From assembly GCF_023973825.1 (NCBI RefSeq), contig NC_090118.1, forward strand, positions 186,001 to 250,000: DNA of 64,000 nucleotides, read 5' to 3'. Position numbers and translations under genes: made by a program. Each line of letters starts with the position of its first letter. The first letter of the stretch is position 1. A model generated the notes under the pieces. That model was not told the DNA's origin. It worked only from the letters and a program-made list of their open reading frames with translations, and did not search any database. Shown here in pieces: positions 1 to 10,852 of this stretch. This DNA comes from Plasmodium brasilianum. Its lineage: Eukaryota > Apicomplexa > Aconoidasida > Haemosporida > Plasmodiidae.

Positions 1-3000
1 AATATCTCTTGTTTTAACTACCTTAACAGGGTAATGTAACCCCTCAGGGAAAACGTTAGTACATTTTGAAGGGTCACATAAACAATTACCTGAACATGCA
101 GCTAAAACGTTAAAATCATTAATATCATAATTTTTATTTCCATCGCAATAGATTCTGTTTGTCCTTTTATGTCTTAACCCTTTGCAATATCCATTAATAT
201 ATATTTCATCAAATTCTTTTTTATTATAATTTTGAGGAGCACATCCTGAACAAAGTGGTAATAAATTATATGGAGGAAGTCTGGAAAAAAAAATGGTTTT
301 ATTTACATAAGTAAAATTCATAGGTGGTAATGCATCATCTACAACATTCTCCACTGGTATTTCAAATTTTTCCTTTCCAGCAGATAAGTCTTCATAAGGA
401 TTCCATGAATCACAAAATGGTTTTTTCAATTCAATATATGCTGATATAGCTTCTTTACTTTTTATTGGTATAAATAAATGAGCTGGTCTTTTGGCTAGCT
501 CACAGTTTATTGGAATTTCTGTTCTTTTAATAGATATATCTAAATTTTTCAAATTTTTCATTTTTACTCTTTGATTTTCATTTATTTCTTTTTCAAAATT
601 TAACGTTTCTAAAATGAGCACAAGTGGTAAATATTTTCCTAAACACCAGAAGGGGAATTCATTAATCAAATTTTTACTCTTATTTTCATCATTATGACAT
701 TTATTTTCTTTATTTAATTTTTCCTCCGATATATGTTCTTCTCTACCCGCTAATGCTCCGTAATTTGTAAGTCTTCCTTCTCCATTAAACTCCTTTTCAC
801 TATTAGGATACAACTGAGTAGTTTTTGTATTATCATCTTGTTTGTTCCCCCACCCAAACTTCTTATCTGCTATTATACCACACTCGTTGGAATAATCTTC
901 ACGATTTGAATGATTATTGTTCATCAATATATTCTTTTCATTATCTGATGTGTGTAGTAGTACACAATTTGATTGGTCTTCAATTGCATCCACTTGTTGT
1001 GTTGTATCATTTTTTATCTTCTCACCAGAAGCAGCACTATGAACTACTTCTTCTTTAAGTCTTTTCTTACATTCTTCATACATTTTCACATCTGTTTTGA
1101 TCCATTCTGTAGCCAATTTCTCATTAATACATTTTTTTCTTATAAATTTATATATATGATTAAAGTTGGTAAAAGTAGTAGATTTATAATTTTTCAAGTA
1201 AGGAACAGTTAAGGTCATAACTATTTCTTTATTTAAAAAGACATTAATTGACACAGAATTTTTCTCAATAAGATATTTTTTCCTTTCATTTCTATTATCA
1301 AAAATACGACAATTATTTGGAATAAAACATTTGTCCACATATAGTCTTTTAAAAAAGTAAAGAATATCCCTCTTATATTCAGAAGTAGAATAATCATTTA
1401 TCGTATATGCATTAACTATTTTGTATATACCATCATATCTTATACCGTAGTTTGGACTATATTTTGTTTCTAAATTATTATGACGAAAAATTCTTATAGG
1501 CATTTGTAATAAATAAGAATTATATAATGCATTAGCATAACATTTTCTAAGACTTGATATTTTGTTACTTAAAAAGGACAATAAATATCTTAACACGAAA
1601 AAATTACCATTATCTGTTAGTACATCATTTTTTGAATTCAATATAATTGAAGAAACGATATGTTCATTTTTATTTATTGGATGTAAAAACAAATTATATG
1701 ATGTATATTTACACAAAAAAAATAAAGAAATATGATAATTATGAGAAAAATGCGTATTAACCTTTATATCTAAAATGTTGAAGTTGTTGCTATATAATGA
1801 GTCTACTGTTAACATATACCTCTTTTCCTTATCCGTCATTTCATTCCCATTATAGTAGTTATAGCCATAGTTAAAATTGTAGCTATTGTAATTATCTTTG
1901 CTACAACTAATATTATTATTATTACTATTATTGCTGTTACTACCGATATTACCACTGTTAACATTGTTATTATAATTAGTACCCCCGTCATTACTACTGT
2001 TACTATCATTATTACCAATAGTATCTTTTTTATTATTTCCATTAGTATCATTGTTTTTACTGTTGTACACGTGGTTGTACTCATTAAAAGATTTCATTCT
2101 GTTAATTTTTGACTTGTTCATTTTTCCCTCCATCTCTCCATCATTACCATAACAGTAATAATCCTCTCCATTTCTATTCTTTTTATTAAGTTTATCATTC
2201 TGCATAATCATTTTATAATTATTTTTTATTCTTTCTAAAAGCATCACATTTACATTTTCAAGCTCATTTACATCTTCCGGGTAGCACCCTTCCTCTCTCT
2301 TTTTTTTTTTCTTCTGCTGCTGTTGATAATGCTGATGTTGATATTGCTGTTGTTGTAATTTATTTTTTTTGCCCTTCTCTGAACTCTTCTTACCCCTAGG
2401 TATTCGGCCCCTTCTACGTCTGTTCTTCATTAGAGAAAGATTATTATTACAGAAAAATTTCTTCCTCCCCCTTTTAATAGGTACATTATTACTATTATTA
2501 TTATTATTACTAATTTGTTTAATTTCCTTCTTTTCTTTCACATTCCTATTTCTTAATATCAACTTTTTTTTATATTCTCCCGTTGATTCACTGTTTTTTT
2601 GAACTCCTTTCTTTTTAACAATATCTTTACTATATTCCTCTTTTTTTTTTATTTCAGCATCCTCATATTTGTTCTTATCGCTATCAAACTCAACAGAGAC
2701 GCGATTCCCCTCACTATTATTATTCATAACATCTTCACATTTTGGTAATAACACAGGAATTTTTTTTTCTTCCCTTTTGCATTTTCCCCATTCTTCTGCC
2801 GCACTGTTCATATGTACATCTTTCTTATGATAATTTGCTTCAAAATTGTCTTTACTCTTATCTTTCTTACCATTTTCAGTTAAGTCGATTTTTTCGCCCC
2901 TTTCGTCATTTTCACCCCTTTCACTCTTACAATATTTCATCATTACCACATCCTCATTTATTACACTATATTCATGCTCATCCTTTTCCTCTTTTTTATT

Positions 3001-6000
3001 AACCGAATGATATTCATTATGGTTACGTTGAAAACACTCTTTGTTCAAGTTAGCAGTTTTTCCTTCATTTTCGGATAACATCTTCTGCTTCTTATAAACA
3101 TATGCATTGTTTTCCTCCTCATCGCTCGAAAATAATTTTCTTCTCTTTCCTTCACAATTAAGAAAATCCTTTTTTTCATCAGTCATGTCATCATCACTAA
3201 TATGCGAACTTTCCTTTTGTTCACTAGAAACACATAATTTGTTTTTTTCATTATTTAAAATTTCATTTTTTTCTGTTTCCTCAATTTTGCAACTTGTATC
3301 TTTCTTTTTCAAAGATAATTCATTATCTTTCTTTCCTACGCCTGTAATATCATTGTAATCAAAGTTTCCATTCTCTGTACTAGTGTCAATAGTACCGCAA
3401 ACACCATTCTTACTGTTTTCGTTCTTTCCTCTGCTTATTTGTGGTGAATCTGAAATGGAGATAACTACTTCTTCCTTTACCACTTCAGGAATGACCTCTT
3501 TCGCTTCTCCTGTTCCTTTTGCACTACTACACACATGAAAGCGATCAAGTTGTTTATTTTCATCTGCTCCATCTGGGAGTTTATGGACCGCGTCGATATA
3601 ACTACTTTCCTTATTGTCTACTTCTTCCACAGCATGTTCTACTAATTCATTCCCATTCCTACCAATGTTAACGTCATGGTGTTCACCCTCCTTTGGGGAA
3701 TTCTTTAGGAACGCAGAGTTCTTCTCTATTTTATTTGTAGTTTCCTTTAGAGCACTTTTACGCATAGCACTGTTACACTCGTTTTCGTCATTCGAATAAC
3801 TAGAGTATAAATATGGTCTATTTTTATACATAGTGCTAATTTTTCTATTATCCTTTTCGGGTAAAATAATATCGTCATATGTTTTATTAGATTGCACATT
3901 TTTTTTTGCAAATTTTATATTATGTATGTTAAAGTAGTAGGAATTTATAAAATCAGCTATAGGTATTTTTTGCTTGTTAATATTTTTATAATAATTATCA
4001 AACATAGCTAAAATAATAGAATGAGTGTCAATTAAATTATCTTTAATTCTACAATTTGAAATAGCTTTTTCATCTATATATATATTTTTGTTTTGTATTT
4101 GATAATATAATCGTAAATTTTTAAATAAACAAAAGGTATATATAAACTTTAAGGAGCTCTTTAAAATTGCAATATCGTAAGAAAATAAATTATATAACAT
4201 AAATTGTTCTACTAACGAATCTTTACTAGATAATGAATCAGTAAAATTGAATCTTTTCATATGTTCTTCACGCACTAAATTTAAAAAAATAGCATTTTCA
4301 TCATCTGTTAAATATCTTTTCTTAACTTCATTAACAAAAGATATATCATTATTTTCATTTTCATCTAATATAATAATTTTTTTTTGAAAACATTTATTAT
4401 TTAAACAAAAAGAAACTGAACTATTCTTACTTGAATTATCATCATCCATTTTAAGAAAAAAATGTTTTGAAATATTTATATTCGAAAATTTATTATTCAT
4501 ATCGTTCACATTGTTATAATAATTTTCTGTTAACTTACTTTTATTTTCCTTTTTATTTATATTCCCTACATATCCTTGATCATATTTATATTTACTGCCA
4601 CTAATACTACTATTATTATTATTACTATTATTATTACTGTTATTGATATTTCTTAGTGAAGAACGTAGTATTTTCTTGCGTGTGTTTCTTCTTCTTTTCT
4701 GTTTTATCCTTCCCCGGCGTAATTTTCTTTTTCTTCTTTCACCCACTCTTTCACTAATACCCTTTTCAAATTGCTCGTTATTATAATCTCTTAAATTACT
4801 ATTAATGCGAAATGAATTACTACCTTTTGACATTTTTTTTTCTCTCCGTCCTTTTTTTCTACCTACTTTGTTTAAAGCTACCATATTGTTACTACTAAAT
4901 AAGTTGTTACTTCCGTTCTCTTTTTTGTTATCATTATGATCATCTTTGTTAACAGCTCCAATATTGTTTTTCGCCCTATATTCCTTTTTCAAGAAATTTG
5001 GATTACCTCTTTTTCTCACTTTAACAATCTCTTCGTTATCTCCTACAACACTGCACTTAACTTTGTTGCTTGTACCGCCTGGGTCATTCAGTTCGTCACT
5101 GCGACAACTGTTAATAAGGATGTTACTAGCATCACCACTGTTGTTTATGCTACCGTTTCCAATACCGGTATTATTGTTAGTGCGCCCACTAATAATATCG
5201 CTACTGTTACTGTTAACATTGTTGTTCATGTTGCTGTTAATGTTGCAGTTATTGTTACAGCTATGATCGTTATTATTATTAACACATACTCCATTAATAT
5301 CTTCCACTTTGTTTCCAGTTGATGTATTCTTATCCGTGCTTCTTCTTGCAATATTGTTACCTCCAACATTGCTCCAGTGAATGTTATTCGCATCAATAGC
5401 TTTAAAATCAGCCGAGTTGAAGTGAATGGCTTTCATATCAACACCATTCTCATCAACACCATTCTCATCAACGCCATTCACATCAACGCCATTCACATCA
5501 ACGCCATTCACATCAACGCGGCTCGCATCAAGGCAACTCATATGAACAGTATTAGCGTCACTACTACTTACATTAACATTGCTTTGTTTAAGTATTTCTT
5601 CGCCCCCATAACTTGGGCAATTTGCGTTAAAGTTATATTTCAAGTTGCCATTTATGTCAACCTCTTGCTTTTTATTATTTGTTTCTTCTGAAGCATACGT
5701 GCTGTAATTGTTATTATTACCAAATAAATTATTAACTTTTCCATCATCATTTTCGATTTCTTTCTTTTGACTAGTTTTTACATATTTATTTCTTGGATTC
5801 ACTAGTTTTCCTTTTAGTATTTTTTCATTGTATTTTTTTAAGTTGTTTTCATTCTCGCTACCTTCATACAAGTGTTCCTCTTCTAAGATATTTAAATTTG
5901 TTGCTGTATCATTTCCATCCTTATTTTCGTTCATTTTCAATCCTTTATTGTTATTCTTCAAAGTAACAATATTATTACTACTACTATTATTACTACTATT

Positions 6001-6153
6001 ATTACTACTATTATTACTACTATTATTATTATTATTACTGTTACTACTATTACTAATGTTAATATTACTACCACTACAATTAACACTGTTGTTTATGTCA
6101 TTTTCTACTTTTCCATTTCCACTTGTATTCTTTTTAATATTCTTTCCCTTCAT
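1..6153 (-). CDS. SET3: SET-domain histone-lysine methyltransferase, SET3-like (partial, 3' end outside window)
   Basis: One open frame of 2051 codons runs from an ATG at 6153 (in-frame TAA 21 bases upstream) to the left edge. The N-terminal half is low complexity, rich in Asn, Ser and Lys, with a basic Arg/Lys stretch near 4670-4745 that could be a nuclear localisation signal and a 15-bp NGVD repeat near 5434-5520. More globular stretches lie at about 3850-4450 and 1-1800. The last 100 visible residues (about 1-290) carry a pre-SET-like cysteine cluster: LCSGCAP, GYCKGLRH, IYCDGNKNYD, AACSGNCLCDPSKCTN, then YPVKVVKT, the usual lead-in to a SET domain, which must lie just beyond the edge. Pre-SET enzymes of the Su(var)3-9 type methylate H3K9 on nucleosomes; the H3K9 role here is family knowledge, not seen. 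The SET3 name rests on the cysteine pattern and the remembered neighbours. The SET catalytic residues are not in the window. Confidence 0.75.
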   Translation of the reverse strand, partial: MKGKNIKKNTSGNGKVENDINNSVNCSGSNINISNSSNSNNNNNSSNNSSNNSSNNSSSNNIVTLKNNNKGLKMNENKDGNDTATNLNILEEEHLYEGSENENNLKKYNEKILKGKLVNPRNKYVKTSQKKEIENDDGKVNNLFGNNNNYSTYASEETNNKKQEVDINGNLKYNFNANCPSYGGEEILKQSNVNVSSSDANTVHMSCLDASRVDVNGVDVNGVDVNGVDENGVDENGVDMKAIHFNSADFKAIDANNIHWSNVGGNNIARRSTDKNTSTGNKVEDINGVCVNNNNDHSCNNNCNINSNMNNNVNSNSSDIISGRTNNNTGIGNGSINNSGDASNILINSCRSDELNDPGGTSNKVKCSVVGDNEEIVKVRKRGNPNFLKKEYRAKNNIGAVNKDDHNDNKKENGSNNLFSSNNMVALNKVGRKKGRREKKMSKGSNSFRINSNLRDYNNEQFEKGISERVGERRKRKLRRGRIKQKRRRNTRKKILRSSLRNINNSNNNSNNNNSSISGSKYKYDQGYVGNINKKENKSKLTENYYNNVNDMNNKFSNINISKHFFLKMDDDNSSKNSSVSFCLNNKCFQKKIIILDENENNDISFVNEVKKRYLTDDENAIFLNLVREEHMKRFNFTDSLSSKDSLVEQFMLYNLFSYDIAILKSSLKFIYTFCLFKNLRLYYQIQNKNIYIDEKAISNCRIKDNLIDTHSIILAMFDNYYKNINKQKIPIADFINSYYFNIHNIKFAKKNVQSNKTYDDIILPEKDNRKISTMYKNRPYLYSSYSNDENECNSAMRKSALKETTNKIEKNSAFLKNSPKEGEHHDVNIGRNGNELVEHAVEEVDNKESSYIDAVHKLPDGADENKQLDRFHVCSSAKGTGEAKEVIPEVVKEEVVISISDSPQISRGKNENSKNGVCGTIDTSTENGNFDYNDITGVGKKDNELSLKKKDTSCKIEETEKNEILNNEKNKLCVSSEQKESSHISDDDMTDEKKDFLNCEGKRRKLFSSDEEENNAYVYKKQKMLSENEGKTANLNKECFQRNHNEYHSVNKKEEKDEHEYSVINEDVVMMKYCKSERGENDERGEKIDLTENGKKDKSKDNFEANYHKKDVHMNSAAEEWGKCKREEKKIPVLLPKCEDVMNNNSEGNRVSVEFDSDKNKYEDAEIKKKEEYSKDIVKKKGVQKNSESTGEYKKKLILRNRNVKEKKEIKQISNNNNNSNNVPIKRGRKKFFCNNNLSLMKNRRRRGRIPRGKKSSEKGKKNKLQQQQYQHQHYQQQQKKKKKREEGCYPEDVNELENVNVMLLERIKNNYKMIMQNDKLNKKNRNGEDYYCYGNDGEMEGKMNKSKINRMKSFNEYNHVYNSKNNDTNGNNKKDTIGNNDSNSSNDGGTNYNNNVNSGNIGSNSNNSNNNNISCSKDNYNSYNFNYGYNYYNGNEMTDKEKRYMLTVDSLYSNNFNILDIKVNTHFSHNYHISLFFLCKYTSYNLFLHPINKNEHIVSSIILNSKNDVLTDNGNFFVLRYLLSFLSNKISSLRKCYANALYNSYLLQMPIRIFRHNNLETKYSPNYGIRYDGIYKIVNAYTINDYSTSEYKRDILYFFKRLYVDKCFIPNNCRIFDNRNERKKYLIEKNSVSINVFLNKEIVMTLTVPYLKNYKSTTFTNFNHIYKFIRKKCINEKLATEWIKTDVKMYEECKKRLKEEVVHSAASGEKIKNDTTQQVDAIEDQSNCVLLHTSDNEKNILMNNNHSNREDYSNECGIIADKKFGWGNKQDDNTKTTQLYPNSEKEFNGEGRLTNYGALAGREEHISEEKLNKENKCHNDENKSKNLINEFPFWCLGKYLPLVLILETLNFEKEINENQRVKMKNLKNLDISIKRTEIPINCELAKRPAHLFIPIKSKEAISAYIELKKPFCDSWNPYEDLSAGKEKFEIPVENVVDDALPPMNFTYVNKTIFFSRLPPYNLLPLCSGCAPQNYNKKEFDEIYINGYCKGLRHKRTNRIYCDGNKNYDINDFNVLAACSGNCLCDPSKCTNVFPEGLHYPVKVVKTRDI
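5434..5520 (-). repeat. 15-bp coding tandem repeat (NGVD units) in the SET gene
   Basis: About five copies of a 15-bp unit, forward sequence catcaacgccattca with minor changes, encode (V/E)NGVD on the minus strand. The copies are nearly identical, so the array probably varies in length between isolates. Confidence 0.85.
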
Positions 6154-6870
6154 ATTTTTCTTTTTACTCAATTAATGTTACTAAATGTTTGTGTTCCTTC
6201 TTTTTTTTTTTTTTTTTGTTGCTATATTCATTTAACCTTCTGTTCCCCTTCCTTTCTTTTTTTTTATCATATATACCATATAATAAAAATACGGCTTCGT
6301 ATAATTATTATATTTGTCTTTTTTATTTTTTTTTTTTGATAAATAATGAAAGATGAAGGAACAAAGGTAAGAGAAATGAAAATGTTATATACAAGCAAAA
6401 AGCAACTATTACTACTCACATATTACAAGCTGTCTTACATGTTACGCAATAAATACTTCAAAAGGATATATACATATGTATATACATGTATATATTATAT
6501 ATATATATATATGTACATGCTTATATATGTACAAGTATTTACGTATGCATATGTACATACTTTTATTCTATTTTATTATTACATGCTTATAATTCTTTAA
6601 CATTATATATATATATATATATATATATGGCAACAAAAAATTTAAGCTTTTTTTAATATCCTCAGTATAATCCTTCATCAATTTTTTCGCAATAACATAT
6701 TATTAAACAAAGTCAATAATTCATCATCAATGTACTAGCATGTATTAAAACATTTTTAAAAAATATCTCTTAAATATTAAGCTTTCAAGAGAGTCACTAA
6801 AATGTATATTTTAAAACTATGAAACAAGAGTATCATCTTTCCCTAGTTAAATTCGTTTATTCATATATGG

Positions 6871-6958
6871 GCATATAAATTGATATATACATACATGTAC
6901 GCATATAAATTGATATATACATATATGTACTCATATAAATTGATATACATACATATTA
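6871..6958. repeat. 30-bp tandem repeat, three copies
   Basis: Three copies of a 30-bp unit starting gcatataaattgatatata. They sit about 0.7 kb upstream of the SET gene start. Confidence 0.7.
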
Positions 6959-7012
6959 GCATATGAAATAATATATAAATTTATTGACAAAAAAAAAAAA
7001 AATATAAATATA

Positions 7013-7140
7013 TTCTCATATAAAATAATATATAAATATATTCTAATATAAAATAATATACAAATATATTCGCATATAAAATAATATACAAATATATTCG
7101 CATATAAATTAATATACAAATATATTCGCATATAAATAAT
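7013..7140. repeat. 28-bp A+T-rich tandem repeat, four to five copies
   Basis: Imperfect copies of a roughly 28-bp unit with core ttcgcatataaaataatata. Open frames read through the array give only Tyr/Ile-rich repeats and are not genes. Confidence 0.7.
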
Positions 7141-8409
7141 ATATATATAATATACGTATTTAGCACTTATGTATTATATATATATATTTATTTAAAGAAA
7201 AAAACTAAATTGAACTTACATTTTTTTTTTTTTCACATTTTAATTATACTTTAGTTTTAAACATTGATTTATTTTTAACTTAAAATAGCTTAATAGTGTA
7301 TTCTTCGAATTCATAATTTTTTTTATTTTTCTTTCAGTAAAATAGATCAATTATTTTTTAGATTAAACAGATGGTTAAAATAAAAAAAGAACAATACTAT
7401 GTAATTTTCGCATTTGTATTTTTAAAATAACAAAATAAATAAATATACATTTATTTATATATATATATGAAGATATACTCTTAGTAATATAAAATGAATT
7501 TATAGTAAAATGAAATATACAACTTTTTGTGTCAAAATGGAAAAATAAAAAGATCGAAAGAAAATCGAAAAACCCACATTTTATATATTACTATAAATAT
7601 ATTAGTTTGTACGTATATTTTGTATATATATATATATATATATATACATAATATTTTGAACTTCATTATATGACTATATTATTCCTTAGACGTTCGGTTT
7701 TGGTTCAGTACAAAACCAAATTTTCATCTTATAAGGTATATAAAATAAAAAAAAAGAAAAATTGCTACGTAGAATATTATATATATGTTTAAAAAAAAAG
7801 AGAAAAAATCTTAACACAACTATTAAAAAAGTTTTAATTCCACGAGTTTTCGTTACAATAAATACTGCTCAAATTTATTTGTAAAAATTTACCTTTTTTA
7901 AAAAGAACATATTTTAAAGTCATTTTTTAAAATTTACCCTTAATTTAATTTCTTATTCAAAAGCCATTTAAAATAGCAAAAAGAAAATTTAAGTGCAAAT
8001 AATATTCTATATATATATATAATATAATATATGTACCTAAACATGACTACCTTAATACCTTTTCATTCAACTTGTTCGAAAAAGCTTAAAAAAAAAAAAA
8101 AAAAAACAGCTAATTAATAGTTGCCATTTTTCCTCACAGAATATCTCGATAAAAAAATAATAGGGCTTACTAAAAATGTTAATATTAATTACATTTTAAT
8201 ATGTACAAATTATTACATTTTTTAATATTTCCTATTTTGCTAGTATTGAAATTAGTGAAATGTTTTTTTTATATATATATGTTTATTGTGCTTTTAACTC
8301 CTTTGATATGTGTTTATGGTTACATGTATTATTTAATTTATTAAAAAATGCGATTCCAAGTTAGTAAGTAGGTCACTTAGTTCTGTTCATTTATATGGTT
8401 AAACTTTTT

Positions 8410-8455
8410 GGTTCAGCTTATTGGTTCAGCTTATTGGTTCAGCTTATTGGTTCAA
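8410..8455. repeat. 13-bp tandem repeat, four copies
   Basis: The unit ggttcagcttatt occurs three times in a row plus a partial fourth. It stands out from the surrounding A+T-rich DNA because it is almost exact. Confidence 0.85.
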
Positions 8456-8861
8456 TTTTTTTTTTGTTTTTTTTTTTTTTGTTTATCTCCATTGAGTTAT
8501 ATCTATTGCAATTTGTAAAAAATCTTGTGTTGTGCAAGCTTTTTCTCACATAATCTTTATAACCAATGTGTATGTTTTCTTTTCCGTAACCACTTAAACA
8601 CACTTTGGAATATTATACTCTTTTTTAATTATAACTATTAGGAATAATTAAAAAAAATTAAAAAAATTGTAAACGTTATTCTTAACAGCAAACCTTGAAT
8701 AAAAATAAAAATTATTCCTAAAGAAATAATTTTACTTTATTTTTTAATCCTTACCCTTTTTTCCTTTTTACCCTACACTTACAAATGTTGTAGCAATATA
8801 ACCCCTAATCTTACTTCTTATAAACTTATTATATTATAATATTTCATTTAACAAAGTGTTT

Positions 8862-9701
8862 TCATGACTTCATTGGACACACAGTTTCAAGATAAACTGC
8901 CATCATAGCAGTGCTCCCATTGGGAAAAACGCTGCATAGTGATATTTGAACGAACCCATAAAATACATATGTTATGTATAGAAGTACATATATATAAATA
9001 CGTAAATATATATAAATACGTGTATATATATATATATATAAGTATGCATATACAAACACGTACCTCTCTAGGACCAACTCTACATACAATACTTATCACG
9101 ACAAATTAGCAGTTCACCTCAGACAAGGGTGAAATACCTCAAACATTAAAATTATTAAAAAAAAAGTATCAAAAAAAAGTGAAACACTGGAAAAGTGTAT
9201 TTTCTCTAGAAAGTCGTTCAAATCAGTTTAAAGGTATTCCTTTATTCATTTAGTCTTAATACGTTTACATCGTTTTCGATGCTTTCAAGAAAAAACATAC
9301 AATATTATTAGTACGAATAGTTACATATATATGTACATGTTTGCGCATATGTATGTATTCATGTATGTGCAAGAGTTATAGGTAACAACGTTTTTTCCAT
9401 GTACTCCAGTCCTGCCGCTGCTTAATTGGGGTGTAAGTTTGGCTGTCATTTGACTGTTCTCCCGAATGAGTTTTGAAATTTTAAATTTATAGCTCTACCA
9501 CAATGCTTATTCATACTGTTGTTACTGTTATTGTTGTTACTGTTATTGTTGTTATTGCTGCTGCTGTTATTGCTGTTATTATTTTTTTTTTTTTTTTTTT
9601 TTTTAATATCAAGTTTAAAAATGCTTTCAGATAAATTATTCACCACTAACGGTACAAAAAATTCAGATACCCACACTTTTGCATTCATCACTTTGTATCA
9701 T
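8862..9701 (-). CDS. Possible four-exon small gene, about 60 residues (speculative)
   Basis: Minus-strand exon candidates 9671-9701, 9405-9458, 9064-9091 and 8862-8931 join in phase into a 60-residue product with ATG at 9701 and TGA at 8862-8864. The best junction is the last: donor GTACGT after GAGAG, acceptor CACTATGCAG. The product would begin MIQSDECKSV and end in LETVCPMKS. I do not recognise it. The acceptor of the second exon has no pyrimidine tract, the third exon is only 28 bases, and open stretches this short occur by chance in A+T-rich DNA. An overlapping minus frame at 9446-9691 with a Lys/Asn-repeat middle is an alternative reading, as are short forward frames. Function unknown. 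Confidence 0.22.
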
Positions 9702-9820
9702 TCGTTAGAGGAATGTTTTCCTAAAGTTGTTTCCTGCAAAAAAGATTCAAAAATATATTTATAACGAAAAAAAAAAAAAAAAAAAAAAAAAATTACAATG
9801 TAAAATGAAGTATCCCGAAA

Positions 9821-10819
9821 ATGTCCGATGACAGTGACCTATGGAAAAGTTTTCCTTTCTCCTGTCATGTAAGTATAATTCTTCGGTCTTTTTTGTGAAT
9901 GTTCAATATTGGCAAGTTCCCATGTTTTTGTGCATGTGTGTATATATACGCATATGTGTATGCATTATACTCGTATGTACATATACACGCAAACACAAAA
10001 ACACATATATATATATATATATACATATATTAGTATATCTATTTCTATTTATGTCTGCATTATTTATTTGTGTGTGTGTGTGTGTGTGTATTTTTTTTTT
10101 TTTTTTTTATATCTCTTTTCGCAAGCGTAAAAATTTGGCGTCTCTTGCAAAGGCATGTCAACCAATGTGCAGGGATTTTTTCAGGATTATTCCTGCACTG
10201 TTGTATAATTTTTTTTTACATTTTCCCTATAAATACTTATTATATCCTTTCGGCTTCACTTGACTACTTTTCCTTTTCTCTACTGCATACCTATAGAGTA
10301 GGAAATAATGGACTCGTCACTTATCGGAATAGCAATATGTTTTGTTGGCTCCTTCTTAGGGGCATTAGGAGATAAGTATGTGCATGATAGTTATAGTGTA
10401 GAAGAGAATAAAAAATATAAGATCCCTAAAGTAATAATATGGGTAATAGGAATATTACTGAGTGTTGTTATAGACCCTATAACGACAGTTATTGCACTAT
10501 ACTTTTCTTCAGCTGCTTTAGTTGCTCCTTTTGCAGGTGTTCATATATTATGGAATTTAATAATAACAAATATTACTTTAAAAATAAAAATTAAACTACA
10601 CCAATATATGGGGGCTCTCTTTTTAATATGTGGTATAGCTTTGATTATATCCTTTTCAGAAAAAAAAGTAGATATACATAACATGAACCAATTAATTAGT
10701 ATATACAATCAAACGAAGGTCATCATATACATTGTTATTACTTTTTCCATAGTTCTTATACTTCTAATTATATGTATTATTCCTTTACTCTTTAAGGAAA
10801 AGGATAAGGATAAATACCA

Positions 10820-10852
<33 letters not shown>

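Larger units (their letters stand above)
6154..9820. other. Intergenic region between divergent SET and NIPA genes
   Basis: This is the shared upstream DNA of two divergent genes: long T/A runs, several (TA)n tracts and the minisatellites listed separately. The first 2.5 kb shows nothing gene-like. The part from 8860 to 9710 is richer in G+C and contains short exon-like stretches, described as a low-confidence gene model. Confidence 0.7.

Noticed and set aside
9519..9764. Forward frame with a poly-Leu start and a plausible-looking tail (SDKLFTTNGTKNSDTHTF)
   Set aside because: The Leu run is the reverse of an Asn-type repeat, the frame lacks a splice context, and no motif is visible. Kept only as part of the ambiguity at 8862-9701.
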